Positions 40,094-48,660 are shown, counted from the first letter of the stretch. The stretch is 64,000 nt of DNA from Streptomyces griseorubiginosus (GCF_001514195.1 NZ_KQ948736.1:1162625-1226624), one strand, 5' to 3'. Program-made: numbers and translations. The notes: a model not told the origin generated them from the letters alone.

Positions 40094-40852
40094 CTACCGG
40101 ACCTCGGTGATCTCCGGTCCGCGCTGGAGCTGACCCATGCCACCGGAGAAGCGGGAGCCCTCGTCCTGCTGCTGGACACCCTCGGGGACCATCTGGGCGT
40201 CGTTCGGCAGCTTGAGGACGATCGGGTCGCGGGGCGCCATCGGGCCCTCGCCGCGGACCACGACCGTGTCCCGGAAGATCTGCTCCAGAAGCCCGGCCGC
40301 CTGCGGCTGCACCGCGCCCTGGCCCGAGATCACACCGCGCAGGAACCAGCGCGGGCCGTCCACACCCACGAACCGCACGACCTGGAAGCCGCCCGTGCCG
40401 TCCGGCAGCTGTACCGGCACCTGAGCGCGCAGCTCCCAGCCCAGCGGACCCTCGACCTCGTCGATGATGCCGCCCTGCTGGGTGATGCCCGAGCCGATCT
40501 CCTCGCGCACCTCGCCCCAGATGCCCTCACGCTTGGGAGCGGCGAAGGCCTGGAGCTGGATGGCGCTGTCGCGCAGCACGACGGTGGCCGCGACGATCGC
40601 GTCGCCCGCGACCTCGACCCGCAGCTCCATGCCGTCGACACCCGGGACGAACAGACCGCCCAGGTCGACCCGGCCCTCGGCGGGGTCGCGCACCTCGGTG
40701 CTGTCCCAGGGCCCGTCGGGCCGCGGCTCCGGCTCCAGCCGTACGCGCTCGCGCTCCACGTCGTCCGCCTCAGTGTCGACACTGTCGACGACCTGCTCGG
40801 CCTCGCCGGCCGCGCCCTCGGCGGCACCCTTCTTGTTGCGACGTCCGAACAC
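40094..40852 (-). CDS. DUF3710 family protein
   Basis: A 252-residue actinobacterial DUF3710 protein. The N-terminus starts VFGRRNKKG, then comes an acidic stretch, then the conserved domain (DLGGLFVPGVDGMELRVEVAGDAIVAATVVLRDSAIQLQAFAAPKREGIWGEVREEI...PRWFLRGVISGQGA). It is cytosolic with no known activity. The GTG at 40852 has GGAAGGA upstream. It lies 1 bp after the dut stop, an association often seen in actinobacteria. Confidence 0.92.
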   Translation of the reverse strand: MFGRRNKKGAAEGAAGEAEQVVDSVDTEADDVERERVRLEPEPRPDGPWDSTEVRDPAEGRVDLGGLFVPGVDGMELRVEVAGDAIVAATVVLRDSAIQLQAFAAPKREGIWGEVREEIGSGITQQGGIIDEVEGPLGWELRAQVPVQLPDGTGGFQVVRFVGVDGPRWFLRGVISGQGAVQPQAAGLLEQIFRDTVVVRGEGPMAPRDPIVLKLPNDAQMVPEGVQQQDEGSRFSGGMGQLQRGPEITEVR

Positions 40853-40853
40853 G

Positions 40854-41414
40854 TCACTGTCCTTCCCGGTCGGATACGACCGATGCGTATCGATTCCCAC
40901 CCGTTGTGCCGCCCAGGGCGGCCTCACCGCTTGTATCGCCCCCGTCGCCCACGGCGGCGTGACCGCCGGTGGACCCGAAGCCCCCCTCGGCCCGCGCCGA
41001 CTCGGGAAGCTCCGCGACCTCCTGGAAGCGGACCCTCTCGACCTGCTGGACGACGAGTTGGGCGATCCGGTCGAAGCGCTCGAACCGCACCGACTCGTGC
41101 GGGTCGAGATTCACCACGATCACCTTGATCTCCCCACGGTACCCGGCATCAACCGTCCCCGGGGCATTCACGAGAGCGACACCGCAGCGGGCGGCGAGGC
41201 CGGACCGGGGGTGCACGAAGGCCGCGTACCCCTCCGGCAGCGCCACAGACACCCCCGTGGGCAGCACGGCCCGCTCCCCCGGCTTGAGTTCACGGGCCTC
41301 GGTGGTCCGCAGATCGGCCCCCGCGTCACCGGGGTGCGCGTACGCCGGAAGCGGTACGTCGGGATCGACGCGCCGGATCAGCACGGCGAGCTCTTGACGG
41401 GGTTCACGGCTCAC
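40854..41414 (-). CDS. dut: dUTP diphosphatase
   Basis: A 186-residue trimeric dUTPase that converts dUTP to dUMP and keeps uracil out of DNA. All five motifs are visible: DAGADLRT (1), PRSGLAARCGVALVNAPGTVDAGYRGEIKV (2 and 3), RFDRIAQLVVQQV (4) and the C-terminal GGFGSTG (5), followed by a longer Gly-rich tail than usual. The GTG at 41414 overlaps the thioesterase stop (GTGA). It is the middle gene of a three-gene operon. Confidence 0.96.
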   Translation of the reverse strand: MSREPRQELAVLIRRVDPDVPLPAYAHPGDAGADLRTTEARELKPGERAVLPTGVSVALPEGYAAFVHPRSGLAARCGVALVNAPGTVDAGYRGEIKVIVVNLDPHESVRFERFDRIAQLVVQQVERVRFQEVAELPESARAEGGFGSTGGHAAVGDGGDTSGEAALGGTTGGNRYASVVSDREGQ

Positions 41415-41995
41415 GGGTTCACCTCGAAGGCACGGGCACGCCGGACCTGGTCCGGGTCGTTCATGGCGGCCCGGATCTCCTCCGGACGGCCGTTGTCGAT
41501 GAAGTGGTCCACCTTGACCTCGACGAACATCGCGTCGGCACGGACCGCGACGGGCCCCTCGGGGCCGCCGATCCGGCCGGTCGCGGTCGAGAAGATCTTC
41601 CGCCCGGCCACCGCCGTCACCTCGGCCTCCAGGTACAGCACCGTGCCGACCGGCACCGGCCGCACGAAGTCCGTCTCCAGGCGTCCGGTCACGGCGATCG
41701 TGCGCAGCAGCCAGTTGAGCGAGCCCAGGGTCTCGTCGAGGGCGCTCGCGAGCACCCCGCCGTGCGCGAGTCCGGGGGCGCCCTGGTGGGCGGGGCGCAC
41801 GGTGAACTCGGCGGTGACCGAGACGCCCTCGCCGGCCCGTGCCTCCAGGTGCAGCCCGTGGGGCTGCTCGCCGCCACAGCCGAAACACTGGCCGTAGTGC
41901 GCACCGAGGAGCTCACCGGGCGCGGGGGCGTCCGGGTGTCGCACGGGTCGCACCGCGTCGGCGGGAGGCTGAAGAGCCGGGGAAGTACCACTCAC
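41411..41995 (-). CDS. PaaI family thioesterase
   Basis: A 194-residue hotdog-fold thioesterase. The HGGVLASALDETLGS block carries the Asp of the PaaI/HGG motif, and TGRLETDFVRPVPVGTVLYLEAEVTAVAGRKIFSTATGRI follows. CFGCGGEQPHGLHL near the N-terminus is typical of actinobacterial members. It probably hydrolyses an acyl-CoA. The GTG at 41995 has AAGG at good spacing. It is divergent from a DUF3093 gene, with 58 bp between starts. Confidence 0.9.
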   Translation of the reverse strand: MSGTSPALQPPADAVRPVRHPDAPAPGELLGAHYGQCFGCGGEQPHGLHLEARAGEGVSVTAEFTVRPAHQGAPGLAHGGVLASALDETLGSLNWLLRTIAVTGRLETDFVRPVPVGTVLYLEAEVTAVAGRKIFSTATGRIGGPEGPVAVRADAMFVEVKVDHFIDNGRPEEIRAAMNDPDQVRRARAFEVNP

Positions 41996-42053
41996 AGCCG
42001 CAGACCTTACCCGCGCGTCGGGCCTGTCAGGACACCGTGCCAAGCTTGGTTTC

Positions 42054-42518
42054 ATGCAGCCCTCCGCCGTCCCGTACGACGAACGCCTCACCGCCCCCCG
42101 CTCCTGGTGGCTGATCTCCTTCCTGGTCGGGGTCGCCTTCGCGCTGATCCTGCTGCCGTTCGGCCCGCTTCCGCTGCTCGGCGGCCTGGTCGGCGGCACC
42201 GCCGTCGCCGCGGTGATGGCGAGTTCCTACGGCTCGCTGCGCATCCGGGTCGTGGGTGACTCGCTGATCGCCGGCGAGGCGAAGATCCCGGTGTCGGCGC
42301 TGGGCGAGGCGGAGGTCCTGGACCCGGAGGAGGCCCGGGCCTGGCGGACGTACAAGGCCGACACCCGCGCCTTCCTGCTGCTGCGGGCCTACATCCCGAG
42401 GGCGCTGAAGGTGGAGGTCACCGATCCGCAGGACCCGACGCCCTACCTGTACCTGTCGACGCGGGAGCCGGAGCGGCTGGCCGAGGCGCTGAAGGCAGCC
42501 CGCACAGCCGCCGCATAG
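42054..42518 (+). CDS. DUF3093 family membrane protein
   Basis: A 154-residue actinobacterial DUF3093 protein. Two adjacent membrane helices (about 18-60: WWLISFLVGVAFALILL and LGGLVGGTAVAAVMA) are followed by a small beta domain with LRIRVVGDSLIAGEAKIPVSALGEAEVLD and the TRAFLLLRAYIPRALKVEVTDPQDPTPYLYLSTREP signature. Function is unknown. It is divergent from the thioesterase-dut operon, a conserved arrangement. The insertion sequence begins 58 bp downstream. Confidence 0.93.
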   Translation: MQPSAVPYDERLTAPRSWWLISFLVGVAFALILLPFGPLPLLGGLVGGTAVAAVMASSYGSLRIRVVGDSLIAGEAKIPVSALGEAEVLDPEEARAWRTYKADTRAFLLLRAYIPRALKVEVTDPQDPTPYLYLSTREPERLAEALKAARTAAA

Positions 42519-42576
42519 AACGTTCGTGCAGGGCTTCACCCGGCGGGTGGGGCCCTGTCTTCTCACTGAAGTCTTA

Positions 42577-43611
42577 CGAGTTGGTGCGTGATAGCGGGTG
42601 AGGCGTCGTTCCTGGCCGGTGGCATGATCCGGGTGTGGCGATCATGGTCAATCGGGCGGTGTTGGCGCATCCGCTGTTCACGGGGATCTCTCGACGGCAT
42701 CTTGCGCTCCTCGTCCAGGAGTTGGCGGTGCCGTGGCAGGCCGGGGTCGAGGGTCGTCGCCATGCTGCACGAGGTGGGGCCAGGAAGCGGGCCGCAGGGG
42801 CTGGCGCCCGTCACCAGCTGGTCTTCGTCGACCGGCTGGTGGCCACGCTGATCCATCTGCGGCACGACCTGCCGCACTCGGTGCTGGGGCTGCTGTTCGG
42901 TGTCGACCGTTCCACCGTCACCCGTGCGATCGCCGAGATACGTACGCTCCTGGCCGAGCGGGGATGCGCGGTCCCCGACCGCCCCGGCCTGCGATTACGG
43001 ACTCTGGCCGACGTGTTCGCCTACGCCCAGGCCGAAGGCGTCGAGCTGCGGCTGGACGCCACTGAAGTCCAGGTCCGCCGGCCACCTGCTGGCCGCGGCG
43101 GACGGCGCGCTTTCGTTTCCGGGAAGAAGAGACAGAACACCATGAAGGCCACCGTCATCGCCGACTGGCGCGGCCGCACCTTATGGACCGACAACCTGCG
43201 GCCTGGTCGTATGCACGATGCCACGGCCGCCCGCAACGAAGGCATCGACGTCTGCTTCCAACACTTCCCCGACGTTGAGGTCCTCCTGGACGACGGCTAC
43301 CTCGGCCTGAGCCGCGACCACCGCGGGCAAGCGATCACACCGCCGAGAAAACCACGGCCCGGAGCACTGCCCAGCAGGGTCGAACAGTGGGAACGCGACC
43401 GCCACGGACACTCATCCGACCGCATCACCGTCGAACATGCCCTCGCCGACCACAAACGCTGGAAGCAACTGACGCGCTGGACCCACCGCCGCGACCGCCT
43501 TCCCGACACCTACCGCGCCATCGCCAGCCTCGTATCCGACCGCACCGCCACGACCTGAGAACGGCCGCGAGCAGGACAAACACGCCTCACCCGCTATCAC
43601 GCACCAACTCG
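42577..43611 (+). mobile_element. IS5-family insertion sequence (1035 bp), complete
   Basis: The ends are perfect inverted repeats of about 30 bp (left CGAGTTGGTGCGTGATAGCG, continuing GGTGAGGCG; right its exact complement). They are flanked by a direct TTA at 42574-42576 and 43612-43614, the 3-bp target duplication expected for this family. There is one intact transposase gene. The right TTA is the stop codon of the neighbouring minus-strand gene. The perfect ends and intact ORF point to a recent insertion. Confidence 0.92.
42635..43558 (+). CDS. IS5-family DDE transposase
   Basis: A 307-residue transposase. The N-terminal helix-turn-helix is in VLGLLFGVDRSTVTRAIAEIRTLLAERG. The DDE triad is in LRLDATEVQVRRP (D), VLLDDGYLGL (D) and RITVEHALADHKRWK (E). 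The GKKRQNTMKATV block between the first two is typical of IS5 relatives. It starts at GTG 42635 inside the left inverted repeat region. No frameshift is apparent. Confidence 0.93.
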   Translation: MAIMVNRAVLAHPLFTGISRRHLALLVQELAVPWQAGVEGRRHAARGGARKRAAGAGARHQLVFVDRLVATLIHLRHDLPHSVLGLLFGVDRSTVTRAIAEIRTLLAERGCAVPDRPGLRLRTLADVFAYAQAEGVELRLDATEVQVRRPPAGRGGRRAFVSGKKRQNTMKATVIADWRGRTLWTDNLRPGRMHDATAARNEGIDVCFQHFPDVEVLLDDGYLGLSRDHRGQAITPPRKPRPGALPSRVEQWERDRHGHSSDRITVEHALADHKRWKQLTRWTHRRDRLPDTYRAIASLVSDRTATT

Positions 43612-44508
43612 TTACTCCTCCAGCTCCAGCGGGTTCGCCGGGGCCTCCAGGGCCGGCAGCGCGGGGAGCTGATCCCAGGGGACCTGGACCTTGCGCAGGT
43701 CCTTGCGGATGCGTTCGGCGAGCTTCCTGGTGTCCCGGCGGTTCATGACCGCTCCCACGGCCGCGCCGACCAGGAACGGCATGAGGTTCGGCAGGTCGCG
43801 GATCATCCGCTTCATGATCTGCTGCCGCAGCTGATGCTTCATCTGGGTGTTGAGGGAGCCGCTCACGGTCGACGGCTTCTTCACGTCGATCCCGCGCTCT
43901 CCCGACCAGGAGTTCAGATACGCGGTGCTGCGCTCCCTGAGGTTGCCCGGGGGTCGTACCCCGTAGACCTCGTGCAGTTCCGCGATGAGCTTCAGCTCGA
44001 TCGCGGCGACTCCGGTGATCTCGGCGGCCAGTTCGGTCGGCATCGCCGGCGGCACGGGAAGCATCGCCGCCGCACCGACGCCCGCGCCGACCGTCGCGGT
44101 GGCGCTCGCCGCGCCCGTGACGAGCTTGTCGGCGAGTTGCTCGGGGCCGAGGCCGGGGAACTGACGGCGGAGGGTCGCGAGGTCCCGTACGGGGATACGC
44201 GGGGCTATCTCGATGATCCGGTCGGTGAGGTACGCCAGGCCCGCCCTGGCCCGGCTGCCGCCCTTGCGGACCCCTTCCCGGGTCTTGTCCCGGATCGCCG
44301 CCACCCGCCGTTTGGCGACGGGCGCGGGCGTCCCGGTCCGATCGGTGGGTGCCGGGAGGTCGGCCCGGGCAACCACCGGTTCGAGCGAGGCTCCCGGATC
44401 GAAAGAGCCCCGCTCGTCGTCACGCGTGCGATGAGGACCGTCCGACGGCCCTTTGTCCGCCTTCCCCAGGGGAAGGCGGCGCTTCCGAGGAGAGGTCGAG
44501 CCAGTCAT
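43612..44508 (-). CDS. Hypothetical protein, EcsC-like
   Basis: A 298-residue protein. It has a basic, disordered N-terminal 70 residues, then a helical domain with glycine-rich hydrophobic stretches (ATATVGAGVGAAAMLPVPPAMPTELAAEITGVAAIELKLIAELHEVYG and PFLVGAAVGAVMNRRDTRKLAERIRKDL) that recall the EcsC family. Function is unknown. It follows DUF4193 by 13 bp. Its TAA stop codon is the right-hand copy of the IS target duplication, so the protein is intact but its native 3' region is now about 1 kb away. GGAGGG precedes the ATG. Confidence 0.75.
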   Translation of the reverse strand: MTGSTSPRKRRLPLGKADKGPSDGPHRTRDDERGSFDPGASLEPVVARADLPAPTDRTGTPAPVAKRRVAAIRDKTREGVRKGGSRARAGLAYLTDRIIEIAPRIPVRDLATLRRQFPGLGPEQLADKLVTGAASATATVGAGVGAAAMLPVPPAMPTELAAEITGVAAIELKLIAELHEVYGVRPPGNLRERSTAYLNSWSGERGIDVKKPSTVSGSLNTQMKHQLRQQIMKRMIRDLPNLMPFLVGAAVGAVMNRRDTRKLAERIRKDLRKVQVPWDQLPALPALEAPANPLELEE

Positions 44509-44521
44509 GCCCGACCCTCCC

Positions 44522-44818
44522 TCAGTCGCAGTCGCGGCAGATCGGCTGGCCGTTCTTCTCGCGGGCCAGCTGGCTGCGGTGATGCACCAGGAAGCAGCTC
44601 ATGCAGGTGAACTCGTCCTGCTGCTTGGGCAGCACCCGGACGGCCAGCTCCTCGTTGGAGAGGTCTGCTCCGGGCAGCTCCAGGCCTTCCGCGGCCTCGA
44701 ACTCGTCGACGTCGACAGCGGACGTCGACTTGTCGTTCCGCCGTGCCTTGAGCTCTTCAAGGCTGTCCGAGTCGACGTCGTCGTCGGTCTTGCGTGGGGT
44801 GTCGTAATCCGTTGCCAT
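44522..44818 (-). CDS. DUF4193 family protein
   Basis: A 98-residue small acidic actinobacterial protein. The N-terminal MATDYDTPRKTDDD and middle LPGADLSNEELAVRVLPKQQDEFTCMSCFLVHHRSQLA define DUF4193. CMSC and CRDC near the C-terminus form a likely zinc ribbon. Function is unknown; the family is highly conserved and often well expressed. The RBS GGGGGAGAG precedes the ATG. It is first gene of an operon with the EcsC-like gene. Confidence 0.93.
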   Translation of the reverse strand: MATDYDTPRKTDDDVDSDSLEELKARRNDKSTSAVDVDEFEAAEGLELPGADLSNEELAVRVLPKQQDEFTCMSCFLVHHRSQLAREKNGQPICRDCD

Positions 44819-45223
44819 GTCGCTCTCCCCCTCTGGGTGTCTGCGGTGTCTCCAGCGCACGTAACGCGTGAGAGGCCGGACTTGTGCCCGACCTGAGGCG
44901 GAGATTTTGCCTCACATCAAGGTCTGTTACTCAATCGACACCCAACCGGACTCCTCTTGAGTGATCGGGTTGGATGGCGATCGGGACCGTACACGGTCCG
45001 AATCCCGCACTTCAAAGGCGTCTCACCGTGTACTTTCCGTGATCAGGACCTGTGAAAACCCGGATTTTCCCGGCTTTCCGACATGACGCATGATCACTGA
45101 GAGTAGATGGCCGGAAATTCTCCCTTGTGATCGATCACACACGGAACTGCCCGTCGGGTGCCCAGAAAATTCCGCGCAAAGCGAACATCCCTGTGTGTCG
45201 ATCTCAGTGCGGGGGCCATGATC
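44819..45223. other. 405-bp intergenic region upstream of DUF4193 with two palindromes
   Basis: It is AT-richer than its surroundings. It holds GGACCGT-AC-ACGGTCC (44984-44999), an inverted repeat CCAACC...GGTTGG (44943-44971), and a perfect 14-bp palindrome TGTGATCGATCACA (45126-45139). The DUF4193 promoter must lie here. No gene is seen. Confidence 0.6.
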
Positions 45224-46462
45224 TCAGACCGGCAGGGTCACTCGCATCACGAGTCCACCCCCTTCGCGCGGCTGAGCCGAGATGTGGCCGCCGTGCGCCC
45301 GCGCCACGGACCGCACGATGGACAGTCCGAGCCCGACGCCCTTGTCGCTGCCGGTGCGGTCCGCGCCGCGCAGCCGCTTGAAGGGCTCGAAGAGATCGTC
45401 GACCTCGTAGGCGGGCACGACCGGGCCCGTGTTGGAGACCGTGAGCACCGCCTGACCGTGCTGCACCTCGGTGGTGACCTCGACCCAGCCGTCCTCGGGC
45501 ACGTTGTAGCGCACGGCGTTCTGCACGAGGTTCAGGGCGATGCGCTCCAGCAGGACGCCGTTGCCCTGGACGACCGCCGACCGCTGCTCGCTGCGGATCG
45601 CCACGCCCTTGGCCTCGGCCTCGGCGCGCACCTGGTCGACCGCCTGCTCGGCGACCTCGGCGAGGTCCACGGGCTTGCGCTCGACGATCTGGTTGTCGCT
45701 GCGGGCGAGCAGCAGCAGTCCCTCCACGAGCTGCTCACTGCGCTCGTTGGTGGCCAGCAGCGTCTTGCCGAGCTGCTGGAGCTCCGGCGGCGCGCCCGGG
45801 TCGGACAGGTGCACCTCCAGGAGCGTGCGGTTGATCGCGAGCGGTGTCCGCAACTCGTGCGAGGCGTTGCCGACGAAGCGCTGCTGGGCCGTGAAGGCGC
45901 GCTCCAGGCGCTCCAGCATGTCGTCGAAGGTGTCGGCCAGTTCCTTGATCTCGTCGTCCGGGCCGTCCAGCTCGATGCGGCGGGACAGGTCCGAGCCCGC
46001 CACCGCGCGGGCGGTCCGCAGGATCCGGCCGAGCGGCGACAGGACGCGTCCCGCCATGGCGTAGCCGAAGGCGAAGGCGATGATCGCGAGGCCGAGCAGG
46101 GCCAGCAGGGAACGGCTGAGGAGGTCGTCCAGGGCGTGCTGGCGCTGGTCGTTGACACAGGCGTTGATGGCCCTGTTCATGACCTCGGAGGTGCCGCTCG
46201 AGGGCAGGTTGCGGCAGATGTCGCTCGTGACGCTGCCCGTGGTGATCTCGAAGGGCAGTTTGCTGCCGACGTTCAGCGCCTGCGCGGCCACCAGGTAGAT
46301 GATCGACAGCAGCAGGATGCCCGCGATCAGGAACATGCCGCCGTACAGCAGCGTGAGCCTTATGCGGATGGTCGGGCGCAGCCAGGGCAGCTGCGGCGCC
46401 GGCCGCCTGGGGTCCCAGGTGGGCTTCGGAGGGGCCTGGGGAGGAGCGGGAGTCGAAGCCAC
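45224..46462 (-). CDS. cutS: Sensor histidine kinase CutS
   Basis: A 412-residue kinase. A Pro-rich N-terminus is followed by a helix (about 36-62), then an extracytoplasmic loop (about 63-112) with exactly two cysteines, C83 (DICRNL) and C102 (NACVND). A second helix (about 116-136), HAMP, the phospho-His in NASHELRTPLAINR (H202), and LVQNAVRYN/GVGLGLSIV ATP motifs follow. The cysteine pair could form a disulfide that reads the oxidative or secretion state outside, consistent with recent ideas on CutS. It starts at GTG and is 5 bp behind cutR. Confidence 0.93.
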   Translation of the reverse strand: MASTPAPPQAPPKPTWDPRRPAPQLPWLRPTIRIRLTLLYGGMFLIAGILLLSIIYLVAAQALNVGSKLPFEITTGSVTSDICRNLPSSGTSEVMNRAINACVNDQRQHALDDLLSRSLLALLGLAIIAFAFGYAMAGRVLSPLGRILRTARAVAGSDLSRRIELDGPDDEIKELADTFDDMLERLERAFTAQQRFVGNASHELRTPLAINRTLLEVHLSDPGAPPELQQLGKTLLATNERSEQLVEGLLLLARSDNQIVERKPVDLAEVAEQAVDQVRAEAEAKGVAIRSEQRSAVVQGNGVLLERIALNLVQNAVRYNVPEDGWVEVTTEVQHGQAVLTVSNTGPVVPAYEVDDLFEPFKRLRGADRTGSDKGVGLGLSIVRSVARAHGGHISAQPREGGGLVMRVTLPV

Positions 46463-46467
46463 GGGTA

Positions 46468-47121
46468 TCAGATCCGGTAGCCCGAGCCGGGGACGGTGAC
46501 GATCACCGGGGGTTCGCCCAGCTTGCGGCGCAGGGTCATGACGGTCACCCGCACGACATTGGTGAAGGGGTCGGTGTTCTCGTCCCAGGCCTTCTCCAGG
46601 AGCTGCTCCGCGGAGACGACGGCGCCCTCGGAGCGCATCAGGACCTCCAGGACGGCGAACTCCTTCGGCGCGAGCTGGACCTCCTTGCCGTCGCGGAAGA
46701 CCTCGCGGCGGTTGGGGTCGAGCTTGATCCCGGCGCGCTCCAGGACGGGCGGGAGCGGCACGCTGGTGCGCCGGCCGAGGGCACGCACGCGTGCGGTCAG
46801 CTCGCTGAAGGCGAAGGGCTTGGGCAGGTAGTCGTCGGCGCCGATCTCCAGGCCCTCGACGCGGTCGCTGACGTCGCCGGACGCCGTGAGCATCAGCACC
46901 CGCGTGGGCATGCCGAGTTCGACGATCTTGCGGCAGACGTCGTCGCCGTGGACGAGCGGGAGGTCGCGGTCGAGGACGACCACGTCGTAGTCGTTGACGC
47001 CGATGCGCTCCAGGGCGGCCGCACCGTCGTACACGACGTCGACGGCCATGGCCTCCCGGCGCAGTCCGGTGGCCACCGCATCGGCGAGCAGCTGCTCGTC
47101 CTCGACGACGAGTACGCGCAC
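46468..47121 (-). CDS. cutR: Response regulator CutR
   Basis: A 217-residue OmpR-type regulator: VRVLVVEDEQLLADAVATGLRREAM, the phospho-Asp in VVVLDRDLPLVHGDDV and KPFAFSELTARVRALGRR. The winged helix is LAPKEFAVLEVLMRSEGAVVSAEQLLEKAWDENTDPFTNVVRVTVMTLRRKLGEPPVIVTVPGSGYRI. CutRS was described in S. lividans as a repressor of actinorhodin and later as an envelope-quality system. The GTG at 47121 has GGAAGGA upstream and fits family length. Confidence 0.93.
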   Translation of the reverse strand: MRVLVVEDEQLLADAVATGLRREAMAVDVVYDGAAALERIGVNDYDVVVLDRDLPLVHGDDVCRKIVELGMPTRVLMLTASGDVSDRVEGLEIGADDYLPKPFAFSELTARVRALGRRTSVPLPPVLERAGIKLDPNRREVFRDGKEVQLAPKEFAVLEVLMRSEGAVVSAEQLLEKAWDENTDPFTNVVRVTVMTLRRKLGEPPVIVTVPGSGYRI

Positions 47122-47536
47122 GTCGCTTGTCCTTCCTGTGTCCACCCGCGTAGCGCGCTCAGGGCGCAGCACGGGCAGGAGTTCGGGTGAGTGTTGGTCT
47201 CCATCCTGCCCTTTTCGGCCATAAGTCGGCGGTAAGGCGGATGAGGGGCAGCTGAAAGACGGGTGTGAGAGCGGGAATGCGGGATTTTCTCGCGTGGTTG
47301 AGGTTTCCGTCGGAAGGAGCGGGGGGAGGACGGCTTTACACCCCGCGATCACGCTCTGCATGTGCCGTACCACCATGCGGCACGACGTGCTCCCGTTTGT
47401 CCAGAGCGGGCGTGGGTGTCCGGCACCGTCGCCGCCCGGCAGGGCAGCGCTGGGCACCCGCAGGAGACGTGATCGCCCCTTCCGAACGGCACACCCCCGT
47501 GCCACCGACTCACGACCCAGGACGAGGGGGCGCAGC
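47122..47536. other. 415-bp divergent promoter region between cutR and a small gene
   Basis: It holds the cutRS promoter and that of the small plus-strand gene. An imperfect inverted repeat GTGCCGTA-CCACCA-TGCGGCAC (47362-47383) is the only clear structure. No coding pattern is seen. Confidence 0.5.
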
Positions 47537-47701
47537 ATGGACGCATTCACCGCAGGACTTCTGCAGCGCATAAGGGCGACCGAGACCGACCTGACGCGGG
47601 CTCGCAACGACGGCGACGACTTCCTCGTCGAGGTGGAGCAGGGCGAGCTCGACGACCTGCGCCGCCTCGCCGCCGAACACGGTGTGGAGGTCGGCGCCTA
47701 G
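47537..47701 (+). CDS. Small hypothetical protein, 54 aa
   Basis: A short acidic helical protein (MDAFTAGLLQRIRATETDLTRARNDGDDFLVEVEQGELDDLRRLAAEHGVEVGA-type composition). It has a good RBS GAGGGGG and typical Streptomyces codon use. Two amphipathic helices form a likely hairpin or coiled coil. It has no known family and is divergent from cutR. Confidence 0.7.
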   Translation: MDAFTAGLLQRIRATETDLTRARNDGDDFLVEVEQGELDDLRRLAAEHGVEVGA

Positions 47702-47844
47702 CGTCTGATCGGCTTCGCGGCACAACAGCTTCGCGGCACGACAGCGGACCCCCGGCGAATCCAGCGCCGGGGGTCCGCTGCGTCCACGGGGAGCCGCGTT
47801 CACCTCACGTTCGCCCGGTGCACGTGTGCCCGTACCTGCGCACC

Positions 47845-48660
47845 TCAGTCGTGCCAGGCGCCGAAGTCCTCCAGGAGCCGCTGGAGGGGCTCGAAGACGC
47901 CCGGGGTGCCCGCGACCGTGAGGTCCCGGTTGGGGCGCTCTCCGGGGCGTCCGCCGGTCAGGGCGCCCGCCTCCCGGGCGACGAGGTCGCCCGCTCCGTA
48001 GTCCCAGGCGTTCAGGCCGCGCTCGTAGTAGCCGTCGAGGCGTCCGGCGGCCAGGTCGCACAGGTCGACCGCGGCCGACCCCCCGCGCCGGATGTCGCGC
48101 AGCAGCGGGATCAGCTTCCCCGCCACCTCGGCCTGGTGGGTGCGGACCTCGCTGACGTAGTTGAAGCCCGTCGACACCAGGGCCTGCTCCAGCGGCGCCG
48201 TCGGCCGGCAGGTCAGCCTGCGCTCGCCCGCCCAGGCGCCGGTGGCCCAGGCGCCCCCGCCGCGGACCGCGTGGTAGGTCTCCCCGCGCATCGGCACCGC
48301 GACGACCCCGACGACGGTCTCGCCGTCCTCCTCGGCCGCGATGGACACCGACCAGGTCGGCAGTCCGTAGAGGTAGTTGACCGTGCCGTCGAGCGGGTCG
48401 ATCACCCAGCGGATCCCGCTGGTGCCCTCGGTGGAGGCGCCCTCCTCGCCGAGGAAGCCGTCGTCCGGACGGCGCTCGGAGATCAGGTCGGTGATCAGCT
48501 TCTCGGCCGCGATGTCCATCTCGGTCACCACGTCGATGGGGCTGGACTTGGTCCTGGCGACCGCGAGGTCGGCCGGGCGGCCGTCCCGCAGCAGGGTGCC
48601 GGCGCTGCGGGCCGCCTCCTGGGCCAGTTCGAGCAGTTCCGCGTGCAGGGGGTCGGTCAC
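47845..48660 (-). CDS. Inositol monophosphatase family protein
   Basis: A 271-residue Mg2+-dependent sugar or inositol phosphatase. Metal-binding motifs are GEEGASTEGTSGIRWVIDPLDGTVNYLYGLP (motif 1) and DYGAGDLVAREAGA (motif 2). The family includes inositol-1-phosphatase, histidinol-phosphatase and PAP phosphatase, so the exact substrate is open. The GTG at 48660 lies 8 bp past hemH, so the two share an operon. Confidence 0.92.
   Translation of the reverse strand: MTDPLHAELLELAQEAARSAGTLLRDGRPADLAVARTKSSPIDVVTEMDIAAEKLITDLISERRPDDGFLGEEGASTEGTSGIRWVIDPLDGTVNYLYGLPTWSVSIAAEEDGETVVGVVAVPMRGETYHAVRGGGAWATGAWAGERRLTCRPTAPLEQALVSTGFNYVSEVRTHQAEVAGKLIPLLRDIRRGGSAAVDLCDLAAGRLDGYYERGLNAWDYGAGDLVAREAGALTGGRPGERPNRDLTVAGTPGVFEPLQRLLEDFGAWHD

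Noticed and set aside
42519..43611. Possibility that the transposase is frameshifted or part of a composite transposon
   Set aside because: One continuous 307-codon frame contains HTH and DDE motifs, and only one IS copy with no cargo is present in the window.
45126..45139. Calling the TGTGATCGATCACA palindrome a CRP site
   Set aside because: The spacer is 4 bp rather than 6, and it is about 300 bp from the nearest downstream start. It is kept as an unassigned palindrome.
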